This document shows, piece by piece, positions 1 through 6,072 of a stretch of DNA of 6,087 nucleotides. The DNA lies in assembly GCA_014376915.1 (NCBI GenBank), contig JACMQP010000029.1:1-6087 (forward strand), in the 5' to 3' direction. The notes under the pieces are model-generated. The model searched no databases. It saw only the letters and a program-made list of their open reading frames with translations, and was not told the origin of the DNA. Position numbers and translations under genes: made by a program. The DNA is from Ramlibacter sp. (GTDB lineage Bacteria > Pseudomonadota > Gammaproteobacteria > Burkholderiales > Burkholderiaceae). Position 1 is the stretch's first letter. The number at the start of each line of letters is the position of its first letter.

Positions 1-1317
1 GCCAAGTACCTGGCCGGCATCGCGCCGGACAAGCCGCGCTGGATGACAGTCAGCTATTTCTACCCCTGGTGGCGCATGTACGCGGCACCCGAGGCCGAAA
101 ACCGGCCCTGGGTGGCCCAGCAGTTCGCCAATGGCGTCAACAGCTGGCTGCACATCAACGGCGGCCGGTCGAAAATTTTCGACCGACGCGGCATTGCACC
201 CATGCAGGCGGTGTACCAGCGGCTTGCACGCTGGCAGGACTACTTCCGCGACGCCCGCTCCGGTGCGCAGGTGGCCGTGGTGTTCTCCCGCTATACCCAG
301 GACAGCTACGGTCGCGGCGATCCCTACGGCCGCTATGTCGACGCGGTGCGCGGTTACTACTGCGCGCTGCTGGAGGCGCATATTCCTTTTGACGTGCTGT
401 CCGACAAGTTTCTGGACGCGGCGCGCCTGGCGCAATATGCGGTGCTCGTTCTGCCCAACACCGCCTGCCTGACCGACGCGGCCGTGGCCGCCATCACTGC
501 TTTCGCGGCGAGAGGCGGAACGGTGGTCGGCACCTACGAAGCGGGCCGATATGACGAGCTGGGAGTCCTGCGCCCCGTTGCGCCCTTGGCCACCATGCTG
601 GGAGGCACCTACGGCGCGCAGCGCAGCAAGCTGAAGTCTTCCTATGGATACATTGCGCTGCGCGACGACCCAGTGGTGGACGGACTGGGCGATACCGATG
701 TTGTGCCGAACGACGGAGACCTGATCGAGTTCACGCCCGGGCCCGGCAACATCGTGCCGCTGACCCTCATTGAGCCGGTGACGGCGCACGCGGGCGCCAC
801 CATCAGCATTCCCGAATACAGCGCCGTGACCAGCGCCACCGACATCCCCGTGGCCGTTTACGGCTCTCACGGTTCGGGAAAGGTGGTGCTGTTCACCAAC
901 CGCATGGACGCGCTGTTCTACAAGTACGGTTTTGCCGACCTGGGGCGGCTGCTCAGCAACGCCGTGCTGCTCGGTCTGGGCCATGCCCGGAATTTGCTGG
1001 TGGTGGCGCCCGACTATGTGGATGTGACCCAGCAGCTGCAGCCCGGCCGATGCATGGTGCACCTGATCAACTTCGCCGTGGGCAAGCACGTGAACACGGG
1101 CTGGCGCCATCCGGGCCGCAACCTGGTCGCGGTTCCCGGCATCCGTGTGCGGCTGCGCCTGTCGCCCGGGCAGGTCATGCGTGAAGTGCGCACCGCGACA
1201 GACGAGCGGGTCCTAGCGCACACGTTGGACTGCGAGCAAGCCGGGAAAGGCATCTGGGCCGAAGTGATCGTGCCGCGGCTGGAAGACCACGAAATCGTCA
1301 TTTTTGAGTTCGCATGA
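1..1317 (+). CDS. Glycoside-hydrolase-like protein with GH42-type trimerisation domain, 5'-truncated
   Basis: The frame is open from base 1 (visible residues begin AKYLAGIAPDKPRW), so the ATG at 43 is probably internal and the true start lies upstream; 438 residues are visible. Residues about 1-75 look like the end of a TIM-barrel domain (SYFYPWWRMY, then NGVNSWLHINGGRS). Residues about 88-320 look like a Rossmann-like, amidotransferase-shaped domain as in GH42 beta-galactosidases: AQVAVVFS at 89-96, AVLVLPNTACLTD from 147, GGTVVGTYE at 172-180, and the late strand GSGKVVLFTNR near 291-301. A C-terminal beta-sandwich follows, starting at MVHLINF (352-358). This architecture matches the uncharacterised 'hypothetical glycosyl hydrolase' proteins related to GH42. 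The likely role is glycoside cleavage, but the catalytic acids would be in the missing N-terminal part and cannot be checked. The TGA overlaps an ATG at 1314 and the next gene follows closely, so it is probably co-transcribed with the binding protein downstream. The family call is moderate; substrate unknown. Confidence 0.75.
   Translation, partial: AKYLAGIAPDKPRWMTVSYFYPWWRMYAAPEAENRPWVAQQFANGVNSWLHINGGRSKIFDRRGIAPMQAVYQRLARWQDYFRDARSGAQVAVVFSRYTQDSYGRGDPYGRYVDAVRGYYCALLEAHIPFDVLSDKFLDAARLAQYAVLVLPNTACLTDAAVAAITAFAARGGTVVGTYEAGRYDELGVLRPVAPLATMLGGTYGAQRSKLKSSYGYIALRDDPVVDGLGDTDVVPNDGDLIEFTPGPGNIVPLTLIEPVTAHAGATISIPEYSAVTSATDIPVAVYGSHGSGKVVLFTNRMDALFYKYGFADLGRLLSNAVLLGLGHARNLLVVAPDYVDVTQQLQPGRCMVHLINFAVGKHVNTGWRHPGRNLVAVPGIRVRLRLSPGQVMREVRTATDERVLAHTLDCEQAGKGIWAEVIVPRLEDHEIVIFEFA
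166..185. repeat. Perfect 20-base palindrome inside the first gene
   Basis: The two 10-base halves, CGGTCGAAAA and TTTTCGACCG, are exact reverse complements with no spacer. The eight central bases are all A or T, in an otherwise GC-rich gene. In frame it encodes the stretch around RSKIFDR. It is seen directly. Whether it is a regulator binding site, a cruciform or RNA-hairpin former, or a by-product of the coding sequence cannot be told from one sequence. Confidence 0.6.
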
Positions 1318-1333
1318 GCGAAACCGTACATCC

Positions 1334-1338
1334 AAGGA
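1334..1338 (+). promoter_or_regulatory. Ribosome binding site that decides the start of the first Bug gene
   Basis: AAGGA lies 8 bases before the ATG at 1347. The earlier in-frame ATG at 1314 overlaps the preceding stop codon as ATGA, but no purine-rich site precedes it. This supports 1347 as the main start. Confidence 0.65.
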
Positions 1339-1346
1339 AACATCCC

Positions 1347-2330
1347 ATGGCCCTCAACCGCCGCGCCGCACTCGCTTCCCTCATTGCCGGCTTGCCGGCA
1401 ATTTCAGGCATGGCCCAGGCCCAGCCTGCCGCCGCGTGGCCGACGCGGCCCCTCAAATTGGTCGTTCCCCTGACCGCGGGCGGCCCCACCGACTTGCTTG
1501 CCCGCATTCTGGCCCAGCCGCTGGGCGAGCGCCTTGGCCAGCCCGTCATCATCGACAACCGACCGGGCGCCGGGGGCAACATCGGTGCGGAAGCTGCAGC
1601 CAGATCCGAGCCGGATGGCTACACGCTGTTTCTCGGCACCTCGGGCCCGCTCGCCATCAATGCCAGCCTCTATGGCAATCTTCGTTTCGATCCCATCACG
1701 GATTTTTCGCCTGTCATCCTCGCCGCCACCGCACCGTTCGTGGTGGCTGTGAATCCTTTGACTCCTTTCAGGACGCTCCCCGAACTGCTGGCCTTTGCGC
1801 GCCAGAACCCGGGCAAGCTCAACTACGGCACGGTACCCGGTAGCGCTGCGCACCTGGCCACTGAGCTGTTCCAGAACATGACACGCATTCGCATGGTCCA
1901 GGTGCCATACAAAGGCGCGGCTCCCGCCACCAATGACTTGATCTCCGGACAGATCGACCTGAGCTTCGCCTCAACGCCCGGCGTGCTGCCGCAGATCAAG
2001 GCCGGCAAGCTGCGCGCGCTGGCCGTGACCAGCACCGAGCGCCTGAAGGTCCTACCGGACGTGCCCACCCTGGCAGAGTCGGGCCTGCCCGGCTACAACG
2101 CAAGCGTCTGGTACGGCGTGGTAGCACCGGCCCGGACCCCGGCGACCATCGTGAGTCGGCTCAACGCCGAGTTGAACGGCATCCTCAATGACGCCAGGGT
2201 CAAAGCCGCAATGGCGCAGAACGACTTTGACTCCGCAGGCTCCAGCCCCGAAGGGTTCGCCGCCTTCATCAAGGCGGAGACCGAGAAGTGGGGCAAGGTG
2301 ATCAAAACCTCCGGCGCCAAAGCGGGCTGA
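1347..2330 (+). CDS. TctC/Bug-family periplasmic tripartite tricarboxylate transporter binding protein (first copy)
   Basis: A 327-residue periplasmic binding protein, normal length for the TctC/Bug family, whose members bind mostly small carboxylates and in the classical system deliver them to a TctA/TctB membrane pair. The N-terminus is an export signal: basic NRR at 4-6, a hydrophobic stretch, then AQA with probable cleavage after A25. The twin arginine makes Tat export possible, though Sec fits as well. Family motifs follow: P41, GG at 45-46, D49 and AR at 52-53; DNRPGAGGNIG at 70-80; PDGYT at 89-93; later PYKGAAPA, the KAGKLRALAVTS strand and PTLAESG before the closing lobe. The start at 1347 is chosen because of AAGGA upstream and a well-shaped signal peptide; a start at 1314 would add 11 residues. 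It sits 29 bases after the glycosidase-like gene and 3 before the SMP-30 gene. No TctA or TctB gene is in the window. The ligand cannot be deduced; a sugar acid would suit the context. Confidence 0.93.
   Translation: MALNRRAALASLIAGLPAISGMAQAQPAAAWPTRPLKLVVPLTAGGPTDLLARILAQPLGERLGQPVIIDNRPGAGGNIGAEAAARSEPDGYTLFLGTSGPLAINASLYGNLRFDPITDFSPVILAATAPFVVAVNPLTPFRTLPELLAFARQNPGKLNYGTVPGSAAHLATELFQNMTRIRMVQVPYKGAAPATNDLISGQIDLSFASTPGVLPQIKAGKLRALAVTSTERLKVLPDVPTLAESGLPGYNASVWYGVVAPARTPATIVSRLNAELNGILNDARVKAAMAQNDFDSAGSSPEGFAAFIKAETEKWGKVIKTSGAKAG
1383..1402 (+). repeat. Compact inverted repeat in signal-peptide codons
   Basis: ATTGCCGGC and GCCGGCAAT are exact complements separated by two bases, able to form an 8-9 bp GC-rich hairpin in the mRNA about 36 bases after the start codon. 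It encodes part of the hydrophobic signal core (IAGLPAI), so repeated Ala/Gly/Pro codons may explain it. There is only a short T run after it, so it does not look like a terminator. Confidence 0.45.
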
Positions 2331-2333
2331 TCC

Positions 2334-3218
2334 GTGCTGGTGATAGCACCCGGATTTCGCGAACTGGCGGTCACGCCTTTTGCGACGTTGCCGTCTCACC
2401 TCAAGCCCGATGTCACGAGCGAATGGGTCCACCTCAACCGGCGTGGATCGACCACGCGAACGTTCCTGGAAGGTCCGGTGCTGATGCCCGGTGGCGATCT
2501 CTGTTGCGTGGACATCCCGGGTGGCCGGATCCTGCGGGTGAGCACTACCGGCAAGTGGTCCGAGATCTGCACTTACGACGGGTGGCCCAACGGTATGAAA
2601 CTGTTGGACGATGGCTGTTTACTGGTTGCCGATGCGCGGCTTGGCCTAGTGCGCGTGGACCCCGCCAGCGGCCGTTCCGAGTCAGTGCTGACGCACGCAG
2701 TCTCACAAGGTTTCCTGGGGTTGAACGATTTGCAGGTGACCGCCGACGGCGCCGTGTGGTTTACCGACCAAGGGCAAACCGGCCTTCACGACCCGTCAGG
2801 GCGCGTCTATCGCTGGCACCAGGGCGACTTGCGTTGCGTGCTGGAGCGATTGCCCAGCCCCAACGGGCTGCGGATCAGCGCCGACGGCTCGGAACTCTAT
2901 GTGGCGGTGACGCGGGACAACAGCGTGTGGCGAGCACCACTGACCATCACCTGCCAGCCCACCAAGGTCGGCCGCTTCGCAAGTTTTTACGGACCGACCG
3001 GGCCCGACGGCATCCACATCGACCAGCACGGCTTGCTGTGGGTGTGCCTGCCAGGGGCCGATGCGGTGTGGGTGCTTAACCGCAAAGCTGAAGTGGTTGC
3101 GCGAGCTGCTTTTCCGGATGGCGCCTTTCCCAGCAATCTCGCGATGGACGAGACGGGGCAGCGCGTGCTGGTGACCTGTTCGGGCGCCGAAGCCATCTAT
3201 TCGATTTCCCCCCTCTGA
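2334..3218 (+). CDS. SMP-30/gluconolactonase/LRE-family hydrolase
   Basis: A 294-residue six-bladed beta-propeller of the SMP-30/gluconolactonase family, a normal length. Members are metal-dependent hydrolases, often opening sugar lactones to aldonates. All four expected metal ligands are recognisable by motif: E46 in FLEGP, N131 in LND, N177 in SPNGL and D225 in GPDGI. Other family signatures are VDIPGGRILRV (59-69), YDGWPNG (81-87), the FTDQGQTGLHDPSGRVYR segment (143-160), and AVTRDNSVWR (191-200). No signal peptide is evident, so it is probably cytoplasmic. The start is GTG, three bases after the stop of the first Bug gene, with no clear ribosome site, suggesting translational coupling. 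GTG at 2340 and TTG at 2388 are alternative in-frame starts, and the first ~10 residues may be non-native. It lies between two binding-protein genes, which supports a catabolic role for a transported compound. Lactone hydrolysis is inferred; the substrate is unknown. Confidence 0.92.
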   Translation: MLVIAPGFRELAVTPFATLPSHLKPDVTSEWVHLNRRGSTTRTFLEGPVLMPGGDLCCVDIPGGRILRVSTTGKWSEICTYDGWPNGMKLLDDGCLLVADARLGLVRVDPASGRSESVLTHAVSQGFLGLNDLQVTADGAVWFTDQGQTGLHDPSGRVYRWHQGDLRCVLERLPSPNGLRISADGSELYVAVTRDNSVWRAPLTITCQPTKVGRFASFYGPTGPDGIHIDQHGLLWVCLPGADAVWVLNRKAEVVARAAFPDGAFPSNLAMDETGQRVLVTCSGAEAIYSISPL

Positions 3219-3223
3219 TTCCT

Positions 3224-3228
3224 GGAGA
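3224..3228 (+). promoter_or_regulatory. Ribosome binding site of the second Bug gene
   Basis: GGAGA lies 4 bases before the ATG at 3233, within the 14-base gap after the SMP-30 stop codon. The spacing is a little short but fits the chosen start. Confidence 0.6.
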
Positions 3229-3232
3229 CATC

Positions 3233-4225
3233 ATGAACAAGACAGTCCGGCACGCCCTTTCCTGCACCACTTGCGTGCTGGCCGCAATGGCCGCATGGGC
3301 AGTATCGGCAGGTGCAGCGAACGCGCAGTACCCGGACAAGGCCATCCGCTTCGTGGTGCCGTATGCGCCCGGTGGCAGCTCGGACCAAGTCGCCCGGTTG
3401 GTAGCCGTTCACGCGGAAATGTCGCTGGGGCAGCCGCTGGTCGTGGATAACAAGTCCGGCGCCGGCGGCGCTATCGGCAGCGATGCGGTCGCCAAGGCCC
3501 GGCCAGACGGTTACACCCTGCTTCTTGCCGCGATCGCCCCGATGTCCATCCTGCCCTATGCGCAGACCAAACTGCCTTACGACCCGCAGAGGGACCTGGC
3601 AGCGGTCACGCTCATCAACACGAACCCATTCCTGGTGGTGGTCCATCCGTCGATGCCGGCCGGCAACATCCGCGAACTGGTCGAAGTGCTAAAGGCCAAC
3701 CCGGGGAAGTACAACTATGCCTCGGTTGGCAACGGCAGCCTGGGCCATCTGGCGGGTGAGCTGTTCAAGAGCATGGCCGGGGTAGAAATGCTTCACGTCG
3801 GCTTTCGCGGAGGGGCTCCGGCGCTGATGGAAACACTGGCGGGGCGCACGCAGGTGATGTTCGCGAACATCAACGAGGCGCTGCCCCACGTGAAGGCCGG
3901 CAGACTAAAAGCGCTGGCGGTCACCAGCTTGAAACGCAGCGAGCTCATATCGACAATGCCGACCGTCGATGAGTCGGGCCTGGCCGGCTACGAGGCTATT
4001 GCCTGGAACGGCGTCGCCGCGCCTGCCGGCACTCCCAAGGCCGTCATCGACCGGCTGAATACTGAAATGGTCAAGGTGGTCCGCCAGCCGGATGTGGCCA
4101 AGACGATGCGAGAGATGGGCTTGACGCCCGTCGGCTCATCCCCGGAAGAATTTGCTGATCTGGTCGGACGCGAGCAGGCCAAGTGGGGCGCGCTCATCAG
4201 AAAAAGCAACCTGAAGCTTGACTGA
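3233..4225 (+). CDS. TctC/Bug-family periplasmic tripartite tricarboxylate transporter binding protein (second copy)
   Basis: A 330-residue exported solute-binding protein of the TctC/Bug family. The signal peptide is clear: basic n-region with K3, R6 and H7, an Ala-rich hydrophobic core, and ANA with probable cleavage after A31, giving a mature start QYPDKAIRF. Family motifs are present in order: P43, GG at 47-48, D51 and AR at 54-55; VVDNKSGAGGAIG at 70-82; PDGYT at 91-95; then NPGKYNYAS, HLAGELF, the GRLKALAVTS strand and PTVDESG. It shares this scaffold with the Bug protein at 1347-2330 but differs at many positions in between, so it is an old paralogue rather than a recent tandem copy. 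It probably binds a different carboxylate or related ligand. C11 and C14 fall too early and in the wrong context for a lipobox. The gene starts 14 bases after the SMP-30 gene and ends 8 bases before the amidohydrolase-like gene, with no membrane transporter genes nearby. Confidence 0.94.
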   Translation: MNKTVRHALSCTTCVLAAMAAWAVSAGAANAQYPDKAIRFVVPYAPGGSSDQVARLVAVHAEMSLGQPLVVDNKSGAGGAIGSDAVAKARPDGYTLLLAAIAPMSILPYAQTKLPYDPQRDLAAVTLINTNPFLVVVHPSMPAGNIRELVEVLKANPGKYNYASVGNGSLGHLAGELFKSMAGVEMLHVGFRGGAPALMETLAGRTQVMFANINEALPHVKAGRLKALAVTSLKRSELISTMPTVDESGLAGYEAIAWNGVAAPAGTPKAVIDRLNTEMVKVVRQPDVAKTMREMGLTPVGSSPEEFADLVGREQAKWGALIRKSNLKLD

Positions 4226-4233
4226 CCTACGAC

Positions 4234-5205
4234 ATGAATCTCCGTATCGATGCGTACGGCCACATCGGCCTGCCGCGGTTCACCTCGGCCGAGGCCTTCC
4301 TGGCCCTGATGGACCGACACGACGTTGAGCGCACGCTTCTTTCCACCGCACAGTACTGCCCCGACCTGACGGAACTGGCACGCGCGGTCTCGCTGGCGCC
4401 AACCAGGTTTCAGGCCCTGGGCCTGCCTTTGGGGACAGACCGCAAGGCGGTCAGGCACTCCATCGAGGCGCAGCCCCAGGCAGGATTCTGTGGCATTCGG
4501 ATCGCGGCCGCCGTAGCGCAAGAAGACCCCGAGCTGTTGGAAATCATCGGCCGCCACGGGAAGTTCGCCCTGGTCGTGGCCTTCGAGCCCTGGTCGCCCT
4601 ATGCGCCTTTGCTGGTGGATTTCCTGGACCGTTATCCCAAGAGTTTTGTCATTGGCGGCCATTTTGCTGGCCCGGGCGATCCGTTGCTGCTGACGCGAGA
4701 CGCGGGCATGGCCCGCCTTTTCGAGCATGCGCGCTTCGTCGTCGCGTTCACGCGGCAGGGACTTTTTGCGCCAGCCGTGCTCGACCCGTGGGCCCGCGCA
4801 TTGGTGGATTGCATGGGCTGGAATCGCATCCTGTGGGGCAGCGAATGGCCGGTGGCCTTGTGGCGCGACGAGTCTTATGCCGACACCATGCGGTTTGTCG
4901 ACCGGTTCAACCCAACCGATGCCCAGCGTCACTGCTTCTTCTACCAAAACGCCAAGGACCTGGTCTTCGGCTCAACGCAGGCCACCCACATTGCGGCGAT
5001 TGCGCAATACGACCTGATGCCGCACAGGGTCCCGTCGGATATTCACCTGTTTCCCGGCGGGCTGCACTTGCCCGAGCAGTTGCATCAGCGGTTGGCCATG
5101 GCGTATCTGCAATCGCCGCACCGGGAAACGATGCGCTACAGCGGCTTTGTGAGTGAACTGATCGATGCCGGCTTGCGTGCCGACGCTGCAACGGAGGATC
5201 GCTGA
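4234..5205 (+). CDS. Amidohydrolase-2-like TIM-barrel protein with atypical metal site and C-terminal extension
   Basis: A 323-residue protein whose first ~248 residues follow the amidohydrolase-2 (metal-dependent TIM-barrel hydrolase, COG2159/COG3618-like) layout: a first strand IDAYGH (5-10), FVIGGHFAG (138-146) for the usual late-strand His, RILWGSEWPV (198-207) for the usual GSDWP strand, and YQNAKDLVFG (237-246) for the closing NA..LF helix. Such enzymes hydrolyse or decarboxylate small carbonyl compounds and some act on lactones. Here the first strand has Y8 where the HxH pair usually has its first His (H10 is kept), E204 replaces the usual catalytic Asp, and the middle strand (VVAFEPW, 114-120) shows no obvious His. 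Metal use may therefore be altered or lost. About 75 residues (249-323), with FPGGLHLPEQLHQR and MRYSGFVSELIDAGL, extend beyond the usual end. No signal peptide is seen, so it is probably cytoplasmic. ATG at 4234 follows the previous stop by 8 bases with no clear ribosome site. Family call fair; exact function unknown. Confidence 0.8.
   Translation: MNLRIDAYGHIGLPRFTSAEAFLALMDRHDVERTLLSTAQYCPDLTELARAVSLAPTRFQALGLPLGTDRKAVRHSIEAQPQAGFCGIRIAAAVAQEDPELLEIIGRHGKFALVVAFEPWSPYAPLLVDFLDRYPKSFVIGGHFAGPGDPLLLTRDAGMARLFEHARFVVAFTRQGLFAPAVLDPWARALVDCMGWNRILWGSEWPVALWRDESYADTMRFVDRFNPTDAQRHCFFYQNAKDLVFGSTQATHIAAIAQYDLMPHRVPSDIHLFPGGLHLPEQLHQRLAMAYLQSPHRETMRYSGFVSELIDAGLRADAATEDR
5193..5197 (+). promoter_or_regulatory. 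Ribosome binding site of the aldo/keto reductase gene
   Basis: GGAGG lies 8 bases before the ATG at 5206, inside the last codons of the preceding gene. It is the strongest Shine-Dalgarno match in the window and fixes the start directly after the upstream TGA. Confidence 0.75.
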
Positions 5206-6072
5206 ATGGATTATCGCGAACTGGGCCGGACCGGACGGCGTGTATCGGCTGTGGGTTTTGGCGGCTCCGCCGTCGGCATCCAGGGCTACATCGACGGACT
5301 TGACCGCGACTCGGACAGCTTTCGCCGTGAAGCGAAGGCTGCGTTGCTGGAGGCGGTGCATGAAGGCATCAATTACTTCGACACCGCCCCGACTTACGGC
5401 GAAGGTCGCTCTGAGCGGCTGTTCGGCGAGGTGCTGGAGCCGTTTCGCGGTCAATTGTTCCTCGCCACCAAGTTCAAGTGGACGCCGGCCAGTACCCCGG
5501 AGCAGCTCGATTCGCTGTTTGCGCAAAGCCTGGACCGGCTGAAGACGGACCATGTAGACCTGCTGCAGTGCCACGGCCTCAACATCACGGACGAATTGGC
5601 GCAGCAGATGCTGGCCTCCTTTTTGCCCCTGTGGATCGAAAAGGTGAAGGCGTCCGGCTTGGCGCGGCTGATTGGGTTCACCGCCGAGACGCCTTCCCCT
5701 GGCGTTGAGCGACTGCTGCGCAGCGGACTTTTTTCGGTGATGCAGATCGGCTACAACATTATGGCCACGGCCGCCTGCGACTACCGGTGGGGACCGTTCG
5801 GCGTCATCCCGCTCGCCAAGGAATTGGGCATTGGAGTGGTGACCATGCGGACTTCGACCTCCGGACTGTTTCAACGGCTGGTGGCTTCGGAATTCCCTGA
5901 CATTGACCTGCGGCGGCTGACCCAGATGGCGATTCGCTTCGCGCTGTCCACGCCGGAGGTGAACTGTGCGCTCGTGGGGATGCAGTCATTGGCGGATGTG
6001 GAGGATGCATTGGGTCTGATCGCCGACGGCGCGGCGCGATATGACCTGAACGAACTGAACCGCCGCCGATGA
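5206..6072 (+). CDS. Aldo/keto reductase, NAD(P)H-dependent
   Basis: A 288-residue cytoplasmic (alpha/beta)8-barrel oxidoreductase of the aldo/keto reductase superfamily (COG0667-like), within the usual 280-330 range. It opens with the typical YRELGRTGRRVSAVGFGG. The catalytic tetrad is complete: D59 in NYFDTAPTYG, Y64, K89 in LATKF, and H123 in DLLQCHG. Also present are the E..GRSE helix (66-70), the K..G..R.IGFT strand (148-159), and GMQS (258-261) where the family contacts the cofactor's phosphate or adenosine end. The loop after strand one (about 24-42) is longer than in many members. Related enzymes reduce aldehydes and ketones or oxidise aldoses to lactones; the direction cannot be read here. 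The start abuts the stop of the amidohydrolase-like gene and has a GGAGG site 8 bases upstream. Its own TGA overlaps a further ATG at 6069. With an SMP-30 lactonase-type gene upstream, an aldose-to-lactone step is an attractive but unproven role. Confidence 0.93.
   Translation: MDYRELGRTGRRVSAVGFGGSAVGIQGYIDGLDRDSDSFRREAKAALLEAVHEGINYFDTAPTYGEGRSERLFGEVLEPFRGQLFLATKFKWTPASTPEQLDSLFAQSLDRLKTDHVDLLQCHGLNITDELAQQMLASFLPLWIEKVKASGLARLIGFTAETPSPGVERLLRSGLFSVMQIGYNIMATAACDYRWGPFGVIPLAKELGIGVVTMRTSTSGLFQRLVASEFPDIDLRRLTQMAIRFALSTPEVNCALVGMQSLADVEDALGLIADGAARYDLNELNRRR

Noticed and set aside
1318..1346. Gap after the first gene checked for a promoter or terminator
   Set aside because: Only 29 bases, with a ribosome site but no hairpin with T run and no convincing -35/-10 pair.
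1304..1843. Plus-strand open frame of 179 codons overlapping the first Bug gene
   Set aside because: Out of frame with a clear binding-protein sequence; Arg/Pro/His-rich composition typical of a shadow frame.
2288..3079. Plus-strand open frame of 263 codons overlapping the SMP-30 gene
   Set aside because: Arg-rich product in another frame of a gene that has all four metal-ligand motifs; no ribosome site and no domain.
3233..3325. Possible lipoprotein signal in the second Bug protein because of C11 and C14
   Set aside because: The cysteines precede the hydrophobic core and lack a proper lipobox; ANA at 29-31 is a normal signal peptidase I site.
3988..4947. Long open frame on the minus strand opposite the amidohydrolase-like gene and the end of the second Bug gene (319 codons)
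   Set aside because: It spans two well-supported genes on the other strand, shows no recognisable domain and has the Arg/Gln/Gly-rich make-up expected of an antisense shadow in GC-rich DNA.
4972..5874. Minus-strand open frame of 300 codons opposite the aldo/keto reductase
   Set aside because: The + strand frame carries a full catalytic tetrad; the antisense product has no motif and is rich in Arg, Gln and His, as expected of a shadow.
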